A stretch of DNA of 17,900 nt, from NCBI GenBank assembly GCA_030674155.1, contig CM060325.1, forward strand, positions 56,487,629 through 56,505,528, given 5' to 3'. The stretch's first letter is position 1; each line of letters opens with the position of its first letter. Of this stretch, positions 1-7,688 are shown piece after piece. Source of the stretch: Stramonita haemastoma. Its lineage: Eukaryota > Mollusca > Gastropoda > Neogastropoda > Muricidae. A model generated the notes under the pieces. The model saw only the letters and a list, made by a program, of their open reading frames with translations, had not been told where the DNA came from and did not search any database. The position numbers and the translations under genes were made by a program.

Positions 1-154
<154 letters not shown>

Positions 155-155
<1 letters not shown>

Positions 156-482
156 ATTCTTTTATATCGAGGATAATGGAATAAGCACTCTTGTGCTTTT
201 TTACATCTAGTCCCCGTGTGTATGGTTTTGTAAATGTCATCTGGTCTCACCGGCACACAATGGCCTACTCTTACGAAAAGCGGAACAGGATTGAACGTGT
301 ACACAAGATGTTCTGCGTGCATTTGCACAGGGCCTCGGTTTAAAGTCTTATCGGAAAGACTTTTGGGGAGAGTGGAGTCAGCACTGATGTTAACTCCAGG
401 AGAAAAATCTCCTCCACCGGAAAGGAACCCAGGTCGTCAAATTGCCAGCACAATGTTCTGACCACTAAACTATCCATCCACC
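155..482 (-). mobile_element. SINE family A, full length, minus strand
   Basis: Read on the minus strand, a tRNA-like head at the right end (about 410-482) contains the A-box-like TAGTTTAGTGG and a degenerate B box. The family core follows (gttaacatcagtgctgac, then aaaagtct..atgagac..aaaccgagg), and the element ends in an A/T-rich tail near 155. At least eleven related copies or fragments occur in the window, so the boundaries come from comparing copies. The head is mutated relative to the better copies at 5307 and 14070. Short ORFs crossing it are not genes. Confidence 0.85.
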
Positions 483-486
483 GTCT

Positions 487-597
<111 letters not shown>

Positions 598-817
598 AAA
601 AAAACAGGAGAAAACTATTACCTAAGCTGGATATATATGCAAAATAAAACAAACAAATGAAATGCCAAACATAAAACAACCAGAAATGAAAGAAAATCAG
701 AATGTAGGTGGTGGCCTTCTCCCTCTGCCAAACCCGTGTGTTTGGCGATGTCCATTAGCCGCCACATGGGAGGAACCGCTGAGTTTGACTCCTGCATAGG
801 CCCGCTGGTTCGGCCCG

Positions 818-1294
818 CAGATAGCCTACTGATAGCAATTTGACCACCCGAGTTCGATTCCCGGTCGAGGGGGATTTTTCTCCTTGAGTTAACATCAGTG
901 CTGACTCCACTCTCCCCAAAAGTCTTTCGGATGAGACTAAAAACCGAGTGCGAACGCACGCAGAACATCTTGCGCACGTTAAATCCTGTTCCGCTTTTCG
1001 TAAGAGTAGGCCATTGTGTGCTGGTAGGAACAGATGACAATATTTACATGACTGCCTACACACTGTTGACATATATGGGTTGACAACATCAAAGACTGGA
1101 CCGCCCAACCCCTGCAACACCTCCTACTAGCCACACAGGATCGTGAAGCATGGAAAAAGATCTCTGTTGCGTCTTCTCTCATGTCCCCCCTACGTCTTTT
1201 GGGACATGGGACTGAGTGAGTGAGTGCATACACACGTGGACTGGATGAAAAAAAGCATATTAATGCTTATTCCATTATCCTCTATATAAAAGAA

Positions 1295-1332
<38 letters not shown>
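818..1332 (+). mobile_element. SINE family A, plus strand, interrupted by a LINE scrap
   Basis: The tRNA-like head is degenerate (gatagcctactgatagc, then the B-box-like gagttcgattcccgg). The full family core follows from about 885, the 'gttccgcttttcgtaagag' block from about 990, and the 3' end resumes after 1225 with ggactggatg and an (AAAT)n tail to about 1332. Between 1064 and 1224 the element is split by foreign sequence (see the LINE fragment entry). The interrupted motif reads tgcctacacac before the insert and tgcatacacac after it. Confidence 0.85.
1064..1224 (+). mobile_element. LINE ORF2 C-terminal / 3' end fragment inserted in a SINE
   Basis: From 1076 the plus strand reads 47 codons to a TGA at 1217. 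The encoded peptide has the layout of the very C-terminus of many LINE reverse-transcriptase ORFs: W-V-D-N-I-K-D-W-T, then A-T-Q-D-R-E-A-W, then a run ending L-L-G-H-G-T-E-stop. A (GTGA)n-like tail follows. An 11-bp near-duplicate (tgcctacacac at 1053, tgcatacacac at 1225) flanks it, which fits target-primed insertion of a severely 5'-truncated copy. The motif recognition is from memory of RTE/L1-type endonuclease-RT proteins; the exact clade is not assigned. Confidence 0.7.
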
Positions 1333-1333
<1 letters not shown>

Positions 1334-1423
1334 GGGTCCTTTCTCTTTTGGTTGCTTGCTGACTTCTTTCCCCAGCTAGCGTGGTTGCAGCCCCAAACTG
1401 CCGTTTCTTCCTTGTATGTTGTT

Positions 1424-1723
1424 CCACGGGATAGCTCAGTGGTCAGAGCACTCGCTTTTCCCCGGCCAAGGTTAAGCAGCGTCAAGCGTGGTTACCAATT
1501 GGATGGGTGACCATTTGCTCCGCCTTGGCTACAAGTACAGTTCCCCCAGTTTACCCAGCTGTCAATGGGTACCTGCCCTCTTTAGGGTCAGGGAAGATAA
1601 AGCAGCGAGGGAGAGGAGATGGGCGCCGCCCTTGATATGCTGGCCCCTAGAGAAGCTGAGGTCTCTGACGCCTCGCTCCCTTGCTACGATCACACAGGTT
1701 ATGGGACACCTTTACCTTTACCT
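1424..1723 (+). mobile_element. SINE family C: tRNA / 5S rRNA-like chimeric head
   Basis: The head starts like a tRNA 5' half (ggatagctcagtggtcagag, a textbook D-arm/A-box sequence). From about 1470 it changes into a segment resembling the internal control region of 5S rRNA: aagcagcgtc, then gtggtta, then ttggatgggtgacc. The body continues (gggtacctgccctctttaggg) to a (TTTACC)n tail. A 9-bp direct repeat, tatgttgtt, flanks it at 1415-1423 and 1724-1732 as a target-site duplication. A second copy lies at 6585-6870. The 5S match was made by eye against the general animal 5S sequence. Confidence 0.75.
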
Positions 1724-1805
1724 TATGTTGTTGATGGACTGACTGTGAGTGTTAACTGTACAGACTGTGTCTTCACAAACCACTGTGTCCAAACTGTAGA
1801 AAGCC

Positions 1806-2243
1806 TTCGGTGGTCTAGGTGGTCTAGGTGGTAACGCGCCTTGCCTAGAAAGCAAAAAGTCCGGGCCGGAGTGTGCGGTGGTTCGAACCCCGTTTGGGCC
1901 CAAAACTTTCCCTCCATCCATTAGACCCTGAGTGGTGGTTTGGGCGGTAGTCTTTCCAATAAGACGATAAACCGAGGTCCCGTGTGTTACACATCATTAT
2001 TTAGTGCACGTAAAAGAACCCACGGCAACAAGGGGGTTGACCCTGGCAAAATTCTGTAGAAAAAAAGCCACTCTGATAGGGAAACAAATACAGTTGCATG
2101 CAGGAAAAAGAAAAAAAAATGGGTAGGTGCTGCACTTGTGGCAACGCACTCTCCCCTGGGAGAGCAGCCCGAATTTCACCAGAGAAATCTGCTGTGACAT
2201 AAAGAGGTACAAAATACAAAATACAAAAAACAAAATATAAAAT
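1806..2243 (+). mobile_element. SINE family B, plus strand
   Basis: A tRNA-derived head carries ctaggtggtaacgcgcc (A-box region, with ggtctaggt doubled in tandem) and the B box ggttcgaacccc. The core 'gtagtctttccaataagac' then 'gataaaccgaggtcccgtgtg' is clearly related to the family A core. A conserved block follows (cacgtaaaagaacccacgg, then ctggcaaaattctgtag). The 3' module (gctgcacttgtgg, gagaaatctgctgtgacat) ends in an (AAATAC)n tail. The same 3' module recurs at 4682-4780 and 6445-6550 attached to family A cores. Confidence 0.8.
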
Positions 2244-2247
2244 ACTG

Positions 2248-2433
2248 TCAGCCCGCAGGCAGGGAGCGGAGAAGAGGCTGCAGGCTGTTTCTCCTGCTTC
2301 TTACTTCGGGAGGAAAGTCTTTTTTGACATAATAAATTATACAGTTGCCAGTTTGAGTTTTCTTGCAGTGTTCAAGACCAGTTCTGTGTGGTTGTTTTTT
2401 GAACTGAAATTTGACCCAAATTGCCTTACCCAC
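2248..2433 (-). pseudogene. Possible LINE ORF1-like C-terminal fragment
   Basis: The minus-strand frame ends with a peptide containing K-K-D-F-P-P-E-V-R-S-R-R followed by L-Q-P-L-L. This resembles the conserved end of L1-type ORF1 proteins, where an acidic-FPPE-v-x-x-R-R stretch precedes L-x-P. It abuts the SINE B tail directly, so it looks like a truncated scrap. The match is only about 25 residues, so chance is not excluded. Confidence 0.3.
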
Positions 2434-2817
2434 GCTATACGTACCTTCTATGAACCACGTTTTCTGCTATCTTTAAATCGGTTCTAATTATGTACTTATA
2501 TTGTGTACTTATTGTACCTGTGTACTTATATGTACATATAGATATATTATTTCCTCCTTTGAAAGGTTGCTCAAAACACACTTTTATTTTATCTGATTCT
2601 TGTCCCTGACTGCTGATCAAAATTGATTTCCCATTTTATCGACTCATCTCTGACTCTAGTAGTGCTGGTCTTTTGCTGTTTTGGGATATGATAAGGTTCT
2701 TCATTTCTATTTTACTTCATCTTATTTTTTTTTGTTAATGTGAGTACGTATAGGGTAAATCCGTGAATGTGCCGTTTTCTTTGTTATTCCGTGTTGTGTG
2801 TTTTGTTTATGTGTTTT

Positions 2818-2848
2818 TGAGCGCGCGCGTGCGTGCGTGCGTGGGTGC

Positions 2849-2879
<31 letters not shown>

Positions 2880-2910
2880 TGCGTGCGTGCATGCGTGCGT
2901 GTGTGTGTAT
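2818..2910. repeat. (GT)n/(GC)n compound microsatellite
   Basis: Alternating purine-pyrimidine sequence: gcgc blocks, then (GT)n, then gcgtgcgtgc with interruptions. All of it is potential Z-DNA. ORFs reading through it on both strands are low-complexity artefacts. Confidence 0.9.
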
Positions 2911-3147
2911 GCATCGTACTGCACTGTACATTTTTTGATGATATTGCATTTATTTTACGTTTATTGTCTGGCCATGTAATATGCTGTGTATTGTATGCAC
3001 ATGCATTTTTCCTTATGGTTGGGTTTTTTTTTGTGTGCCAGTCAAATTTTTCACGTTCATATGTCGGCTAACCCATTTTAATTGATGTGATTGTACAGCG
3101 CCGTGAGCCCATGTTTTTGGGAATTCGCGCAATATAAGCCTCCATTT

Positions 3148-3148
<1 letters not shown>

Positions 3149-3181
<33 letters not shown>

Positions 3182-3210
3182 ATCATCATCATCATCATCA
3201 TCATCATCAT
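3149..3210. repeat. (ATC)n trinucleotide array
   Basis: About 20 ATC units with one extra A at 3181. It follows the LINE-like hairpin directly, so it is probably the LINE tail expanded as a microsatellite. Confidence 0.95.
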
Positions 3211-3302
3211 GTCACAACTGCTGGGAAACTGCAGTAGGAGGAATGCTGAAGAAGAGGAGATTCTACCATCAGCCCTGATTTTCTGCAGCTTCCACCAGTC
3301 TT

Positions 3303-3599
3303 AGCTGCCGCTGTAGTCTAGTGGTTAGGGCTTTGGACTCGTAATCTAAAGGTTGCCGGTTCGATCCCAGCTTTCGACTTTGGCGTTGTGCCCTTGGAAT
3401 AGGCACTTTACGGCTATTTTCTCACCTCACCCAGGTGTAAAAGGGGTACCAACCTTGTGTTGGGGGTTAACCCTGCGATAGACTGGCGTCCTATCCAGGG
3501 GGAGTCTATGACTCTCAGTCGCTTAAGGCCACAGAAACCGGGATAAGCACCGGCCTGATGAGCCTTAGGCTCGGGACAGACTTTAACTTTAACTTTAAC
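3303..3599 (+). mobile_element. SINE family D with 12-bp target-site duplications
   Basis: The tRNA-like head has A box tagtctagtgg and B box ggttcgatccc, with a CGT triplet in the anticodon position (tggactcgtaatct). It is not a working tRNA: the acceptor ends do not pair and no 3' end closes the fold. The body contains gcgatagactggcgtcctat, a motif common to several animal SINE/LINE 3' domains, and the tail is (TTTAAC)n. The 12-bp sequence tccaccagtctt flanks it exactly at 3291-3302 and 3600-3611. The insertion breaks the minus-strand ORF that carries the 54-bp repeats. Confidence 0.85.
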
Positions 3600-3688
3600 T
3601 CCACCAGTCTTTCCTCCAGATGTGGGATCTTTTCATGTAGCAAAGCAGCATTCTTCTCCTTCATTTCACAGCAAATTAATGTCGTTAG

Positions 3689-4062
3689 ATCCACGTCCCA
3701 TTGTAAAGTGTCACACCTGTCATAATACAGTTCCTTCATAGCATCCACGTCCCATAGTAAAGTGTCACACCTGTCATAATACAGTTCCTTCATAGCATCC
3801 ACGTCCCATTGTAAAGTGTCACACCTGTCATAATACAGTTCCTTCATAGCATCCACGTCCCATTGTAAAGTGTCACACCTGTCATAATACAGTTCCTTCA
3901 TAGCATCCACGTCCCATTGTAAAGTGTCACACCTGTCATAATACAGTTCCTTCATAGCATCCACGTCCCATTGTAAAGTGTCACACCTGTCATAATACAG
4001 TTCCTTCATAGCATCCACGTCCCATTGTAAAGTGTCACACCTGTCATAATACAGTTCCTTCA
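3689..4062. repeat. 54-bp minisatellite, seven copies
   Basis: Unit starts are 3689, 3743, 3797, 3851, 3905, 3959 and 4013, with an exact 54-base period. The copies are nearly identical: I see only one substitution (cccatag for cccattg, unit 2), and the last unit is shortened at its right end. A multiple-of-three period keeps one minus-strand frame open across the array. The homogeneity indicates recent expansion or gene conversion. Confidence 0.97.
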
Positions 4063-4106
4063 CCTGCCCCACACGTTTCTTTTCCAGTTTCCAGTCGATG
4101 TGGGAT

Positions 4107-4490
4107 TTTATTATTTATTTATTCTTTTATATCAAGATAATGGAATAAGCACTTATGTGCATTTTTTGACATCCAGTCCCCGTGTGTATGCAGTTGTGTA
4201 AATATTGTCATCTGTTCCCACTGGCACACGATGGCCTACTCTTACGAAAAGCGGAAAAGGATTTAAAGTAAGTCTTCAAAGAGAACAGGATTTAACGTGA
4301 GCGCAAGATGTTTTTCGTGCGTTGGCACAGGACCTCGGTTTATAGTCTCATGGGAAGGACCTTGGGGAAGAGTGGAGTCAGCACTGATGATAACTCCAGG
4401 AGAAAAATCTTCTCCACCGGGAATCGAACCTGGGTCGTCAAATTGCCAGCACAGTATTCTGATCCACTAGGCTATCCCGTCCCCCCAGGA
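4107..4490 (-). mobile_element. SINE family A, full length, minus strand
   Basis: Minus-strand head near 4470-4490 (gggatagcctagtggatcag), B box around 4425 (aggttcgattccc read on minus), core with gttatcatcagtgctgac, and an A/T-rich tail at 4107-4135. A partial internal duplication of aggattta occurs near 4258-4295. No clear target-site duplication is visible. Confidence 0.85.
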
Positions 4491-4640
4491 TGATAGTGTG
4501 TGTGACCTGTGATGCCTGAAGTGGGGGGATTGCTTTTGCCATTTCTTCCACAGTAGCGTCAGTCAGTCCATCTTCTCTGTTTGTGTGTGGAGGGGACAGT
4601 GTTGTTGACTGTTGCTTGTCAACTTGCAGTTCAGCCGAAA

Positions 4641-5016
4641 ATTTTCACTAGCCTTTATTGCTTGTCTTATTTTATTTTATACCCCTTTATGTCACAGCAG
4701 ATTTCTCTGCGTGAAATTCGGGCTGCTCTCCCCGGGGAGAGTGCGTCGCCACAAGTGCAGCGCCTACCCATTATATATTTTTTTCCTCAGGGATGGTGTC
4801 TATACACGACACCTGTGTGTATGCTGTTTTTTTTTGTTTGTTTTTAAAAAAAATATTTTGCCTTCGGTCCTACGGCACAGGATGGCCTGATCTTCCGAAA
4901 GGCGGAACGGGGTTTTAACGTGTGCTCAAGATGTTCAGCGTGCGTTCGTACAGGGGGCCTCGGTTTAGGCTATAGTCTCGTCCCAATGACTTTGACATTC
5001 AGTTCAATTTTGTATG
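4641..5016 (-). mobile_element. Composite SINE (A core + B tail), minus strand, 25-bp duplication
   Basis: On the minus strand a truncated family A core (right part, about 4860-4985: aaaggcggaacggggtttta in plus view) is joined to the family B 3' module (4682-4780: cagatttctctgcgtgaaat) and an A/T-rich end. The host sequence ttgtcaacttgcagttcagc plus five more bases occurs at 4616-4640 and again at 5017-5041 with one mismatch in 25. This marks the insertion as a unit. The element has no recognisable tRNA head, so it is 5'-truncated. Confidence 0.75.
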
Positions 5017-5306
5017 TTGTCAACTTGCAGTTCAGCAGAAAGTATGAAGGATCTGTGCATTGGTAGCCTACAAAAGTTGAATCACCGCACATGTTCCTTA
5101 CATTTGTGCTTCAGACAGAAAGAGAACAATGCAATATAAAACAACAACAACCAGGTAGAAAACTTATTTGGAATGAAGATGAGAAGGAGAATTTTTATAA
5201 CTCTATTTCATCATCAGATTTCCATGACTATGGGCTATAAATGAAGCCATTCAGATGATCTATTACGATGTTGACGATGTTGACAGAGTGCTGCATGTGT
5301 TTCAAT

Positions 5307-5640
5307 GGGGGGATGGATAGCCTAGTGGTCAGAACATTGCGCTGGCAATTTGACCACCCAGGTTCGAGTCCGGTCAAGGAAATTTTTCTCCTGGAGTTAA
5401 CATCAGTGCTGACTCCACTCTCCCCAAAAGTCCTTGGATGAGACTATAAACTGAGGCCCCGTGTGCGAACGCGTGCAAACGTTAAATCCTGTTCTGCTTT
5501 TCGTAAGAGTAGGCCATCGTGTGCCGGTGGGAACAGATGACAATATTTACAAAACCGCATGCACACGGGGACCGGATAAAAAAAACACATGATTGCTTAT
5601 TTTGTTATCCTCGATATAAAAGAATAAATAAATAAAATAG
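5307..5640 (+). mobile_element. SINE family A, full length, plus strand
   Basis: This is one of the best copies. It has the head ggatggatagcctagtgg, B box ggttcgagtcc, core gttaacatcagtgctgac, the guanine-rich ccccaaaagtcc stretch, gttctgcttttcgtaagag, and the tail atataaaagaataaataaat. It sits inside the LINE remnant and interrupts it between the linker pieces ending V-L-H-V-F-Q and starting D-H-L-N-N-A-A. No target-site duplication is obvious. Confidence 0.9.
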
Positions 5641-5710
5641 ATAATGATCATCTAAATAACGCTGCACAGAGTATGCTTAGGAAGGTTGGGGGCAACAGCA
5701 GAGCTTATAC

Positions 5711-6064
5711 TTATCTTTATTCTTTTATAGCGAGGATAATGGGATAAGCACTCACGTGCTTTTTTTTCATCGAGTCCCTGTGTGTATGCAGTTGTGTAAA
5801 TATTGTCATACGTTCTCACTGGCACACAATGGCCAACTCTTACGAAAAGCGGAACATGATTTAAAGTGTGCGCAAGATGTTCTGCGTGCGGCACACGGGC
5901 CTCGGTTTACAGTCTCATCCGAAAGACTTTTGGGGAGAGTGGAGTCAGTACTGATGTTAACTTCAGGGGAAAAATCCCCTCCAACGGGAATCAAACTCAA
6001 CTCAGGTGGTCAAATTGCCAGCACAATGTTCTGACCACTAGGCTATAGTATCCTGTCCCCCCTG
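5711..6064 (-). mobile_element. SINE family A, minus strand, inserted in LINE
   Basis: The minus-strand head lies near 6035-6062 (ctatagcctagtggtcagaa in minus reading), the core in the middle, and the A/T tail at 5711-5735. The flanks read tatacttat (5706-5714) and tatactcat (6065-6073), a probable 9-bp target-site duplication with one change. Excising the SINE rejoins the LINE peptide in frame as S-R-A-Y-T-H-K-S-R-W-Y-D. A short internal duplication (caaactcaactcagg) sits at the B box. Confidence 0.88.
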
Positions 6065-6210
6065 TATACTCATAAATCCAGGTGGTATGATCAGGAATGC
6101 CTACAAAAGAAAAACTTGCTCACGAGAAAGTATAAAAGAATTAAAAAGGGTGAAGACAAAGCACACTATATCATACCCAGGAAAGAATATAAAGCCACAA
6201 TTAGACAGAA

Positions 6211-6560
6211 GTCTCATTGGATGAGACTATAAACCCAGGCCCTGTGTGCGAACGCACGCAGAACATCTTGCGCACACGTTTAAAACCGTAAAACATAAAA
6301 AATCTAACGAACGAACTTAAAACCCCGTTCCGCCTTTGGGAAGAGCAGGCCACTGTGTGCCAGTAGGAGCTGATGACAAAAATTATTTTTTAAAAAAAAG
6401 AGAAAAACCCAGCATACACACATGTCGTGTTTACACCATCCCTTGTGATGGGTTGGCGCTGCACTTGTGGCGATGCTCTACCCCGGGTGAGCAGGCCGAA
6501 TTTCACTCTGAGAAATCTGTTGTGACATAAAGTGGTATAAAATACAATATAAAAAAAAGC
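6211..6560 (+). mobile_element. Composite SINE (A core + B tail), plus strand
   Basis: It begins abruptly inside the core (gtctcattggatgagac), continues through cgcacgcagaacatcttgcg and gttccgcctttgggaagagc, then a linker (acacatgtcgtgtttacacc) not present in ordinary family A copies, and finishes with the family B 3' module and (AAATACAAT)n-like tail. Its layout matches the element at 4641-5016 in opposite orientation and the fragment at 7180-7370. The composite is therefore a family in its own right rather than a chance junction. Confidence 0.75.
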
Positions 6561-6584
6561 AGCAGCAAGACTATAGAAACAGTA

Positions 6585-6870
6585 GGGGCGGGATAGCTAA
6601 GTGGTCAGAGCTCTCGCTTTCCCCAAGTCGAGTTAAGCAGCATTGAGGGTGGTTAGGCTACCAGTTGGATGGGTGACCCTTTGCGCGCCTTGGCTTCAGT
6701 ACAGTTCCCCAGCTGTAAATGGGTACCTGCCCTCTTTAGGGTCAGGGAAGGTTAAGCAGCGAGGGAGAGGAGATGGGTACCGCCCTTAATATGCTGGCCC
6801 CTAGAGAGGCTGAGGTCTCTGACACCTTGCTCCCCCTACGACCCGCCTAGGTTACAGGAGACCTTTACCT
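6585..6870 (+). mobile_element. SINE family C (tRNA/5S-like head), second copy
   Basis: Same layout as the copy at 1424: gggatagctaagtggtcag, then gttaagcagcattgagggtg, gttggatgggtgaccc, gtacctgccctctttagggt, ggcccctagagaggctgagg, and a short cctttacctttag end. It differs by a few inserted bases in the 5S-like part. It separates LINE pieces at 6210/6570 and 6871. Confidence 0.75.
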
Positions 6871-7049
6871 TTAGAGTTGAAGAACTTGTAGACGCCTCTA
6901 AAAGTCCAAAGCCTTTTGGTAAATTGCAGTCAGAATTTTACACCACACAGAGATAACAGCAGAAGATTGGTGCAGACAGGCAGCACTGATATTATAACAA
7001 ACACTCTGCTCCCCCTCCCCTTACATTACTGGTTGTTATTGTTGTGAAG

Positions 7050-7110
7050 GCGTAGTAGTAGAGTAGTAGTAGTATAGTAGTAGTAGTTATGTAGTAGTAG
7101 TAGTAGTAGA

Positions 7111-7144
<34 letters not shown>
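7050..7144. repeat. (TAG)n trinucleotide array
   Basis: About 30 TAG/GTA units with several small interruptions (tatag, ttatg). Its reverse complement, (CTA)n, occurs at 7622-7687. Confidence 0.95.
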
Positions 7145-7145
<1 letters not shown>

Positions 7146-7179
7146 CACTGATGTCTAACGAAAAAATCAACTGAATGTC

Positions 7180-7370
7180 AAAGTCATTGGATGAGACTAT
7201 AAACTGAGGCCCCGTGTGCCAACACATGCAGAACATCTTGTGCCCACGTTAAAACCCCTTCTGCCTTTCGGAAGAGCAGGCCATCCTATGCCGGTAGGAG
7301 TGGATGACAAAATTGATAAAAACAACAAACAAACCAGCATGCACACAGTTGTCGTGTTTATACACCATCC
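7180..7370 (+). mobile_element. Composite SINE fragment (A core), plus strand
   Basis: It starts inside the core (agtcattggatgagactat), runs through gcagaacatcttgtgccc and ctgcctttcggaagagcagg, then the acacagttgtcgtgtttata linker seen in the composite at 6211. The expected B tail is absent. From about 7370 to 7620 the sequence (including tggcaacgatctggtggctc and ccaatggatcattccagtgg) is GC-richer and may belong to another repeat that I cannot name. I see no gene there. Confidence 0.65.
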
Positions 7371-7621
7371 CCGAGGAACAATCGGGGAGTTGGAGTCCCA
7401 GGCCGACTCGGAGCTGTATATGGCAACGATCTGGTGGCTCCTGCGACGGTACTGGAACCTATTCTATCAGTCATTGCCTTTCCAATGGATCATTCCAGTG
7501 GCGTGGAGAGGGGGGGGGGTGTCTGCTGCATGGGTAACAGCTTGCCCTCTATACTTACTTACCTAGGCTTTGCATCTAAAGACTAGAGCACAACTCCATA
7601 GTCCTCTGAGACTGATGGGTG

Positions 7622-7634
7622 CCTACTACTACTA

Positions 7635-7688
<54 letters not shown>

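Larger units (their letters stand above)
2550..3210 (+). mobile_element. 3' end of a CR1/L2-like LINE with (ATC)n tail
   Basis: At 2555-2596 the plus strand encodes S-F-E-R-L-L-K-T-H-F-Y-F-I-stop. This resembles the usual C-terminus (S-F-K-x-x-L-K-T-x-L-F) of CR1/L2-type reverse transcriptases. About 500 bp later the sequence tgtacagcgccgtgagccc, then gggaattcgcgcaatataa, can fold into a GCGC-closed hairpin. An (ATC)n array follows directly from about 3149. This hairpin plus trinucleotide tail is typical of 3' ends in these clades. An imperfect (GT/GC)n stretch at 2818-2910 lies in the presumed 3' UTR. Nothing is recognised in 2440-2550. Confidence 0.45.
3269..4106 (-). pseudogene. Unrecognised ORF with seven 18-residue repeats, split by SINE D
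   Basis: I do not recognise this protein. On the minus strand, from about 4106, the frame reads a lysine-rich segment (W-K-L-E-K-K-R-V). Then come seven copies of an 18-residue unit (K-E-L-Y-Y-D-R-C-D-T-L-Q-W-D-V-D-A-M), then a charged, leucine-rich stretch (C-E-M-K-E-K-N-A-A-L-L-H-E-K, L-E-E-R-L) that would suit a coiled coil. Removing SINE D and one copy of its 12-bp duplication lets the frame continue a few codons (E-A-A-E-N-Q-G) to a TGA at 3269-3271. Only one of the six frames of the repeat is open. The upstream side is cut by a family A SINE at 4107, so no start codon is assigned. It could be a dead exon, a retrocopy, or a fortuitous frame through a minisatellite. Confidence 0.35.
4590..7000 (+). 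pseudogene. Dead LINE (endonuclease end and EN-RT linker) pierced by five SINEs
   Basis: LINE coding pieces survive between SINEs. At 4596-4640 plus 5042-5110 an AP-endonuclease-like end reads D-S-V-V-D-C-C-L, E-S-M-K-D-L, then a degraded S-D-H region (S-P-H) and L-T-F-V-L. At 5130-5300 the piece begins K-L-I-W-N-E-D-E-K-E. At 5650-5710 it reads L-N-N-A-A-Q-S-M-L-R-K-V-G-G. At 6072-6210 it reads W-Y-D-Q-E-C, then R-K-E-Y-K-A-T-I-R-Q-K. At 6871-6995 it reads E-E-L-V-D-A-S-K-S-P-K-P-F and T-A-E-D-W-C-R. These are the conserved steps between the EN and RT domains of non-LTR elements. The frame runs straight across the SINE at 5711-6064 when that is removed. Stops and shifts exist (for example TAA near 5239), and no RT domain is seen. 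The clade is not assigned. Confidence 0.65.

Noticed and set aside
1469..1515. A genuine 5S rRNA gene.
   Set aside because: Only the internal-control-region-like part is present, fused to a tRNA-like 5' half and a SINE body with a retroposon tail; the 5S 5' and 3' ends are missing.
3013..3210. Poly-methionine/poly-aspartate ORF on the minus strand.
   Set aside because: It is the (ATC)n array read in reverse, continuing into LINE 3' UTR.
3307..3378. A functional tRNA-Thr(CGT) gene.
   Set aside because: A and B boxes are present, but the acceptor stem does not pair and the sequence continues into a SINE body with a tail and 12-bp target-site duplications.
3689..4062. CRISPR-like array.
   Set aside because: The 54-bp units are contiguous with no unique spacers, in a eukaryotic context. 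It is a minisatellite.
3269..5060. A longer minus-strand gene starting at an ATG at 5058-5060 and joining, after removal of SINEs, to the 54-bp-repeat ORF.
   Set aside because: The 4590-5110 part reads better on the plus strand as the end of a LINE endonuclease (D-S-V-V-D, E-S-M-K-D-L, L-T-F-V-L) continuous with the LINE linker to the right. The minus join across the SINE at 4107-4490 also lacks a clear duplication and may not be in frame.
7216..7566. A 116-codon plus-strand ORF.
   Set aside because: Its first half is the SINE core. The remainder has no recognisable domain, and a second frame is open over the same bases.
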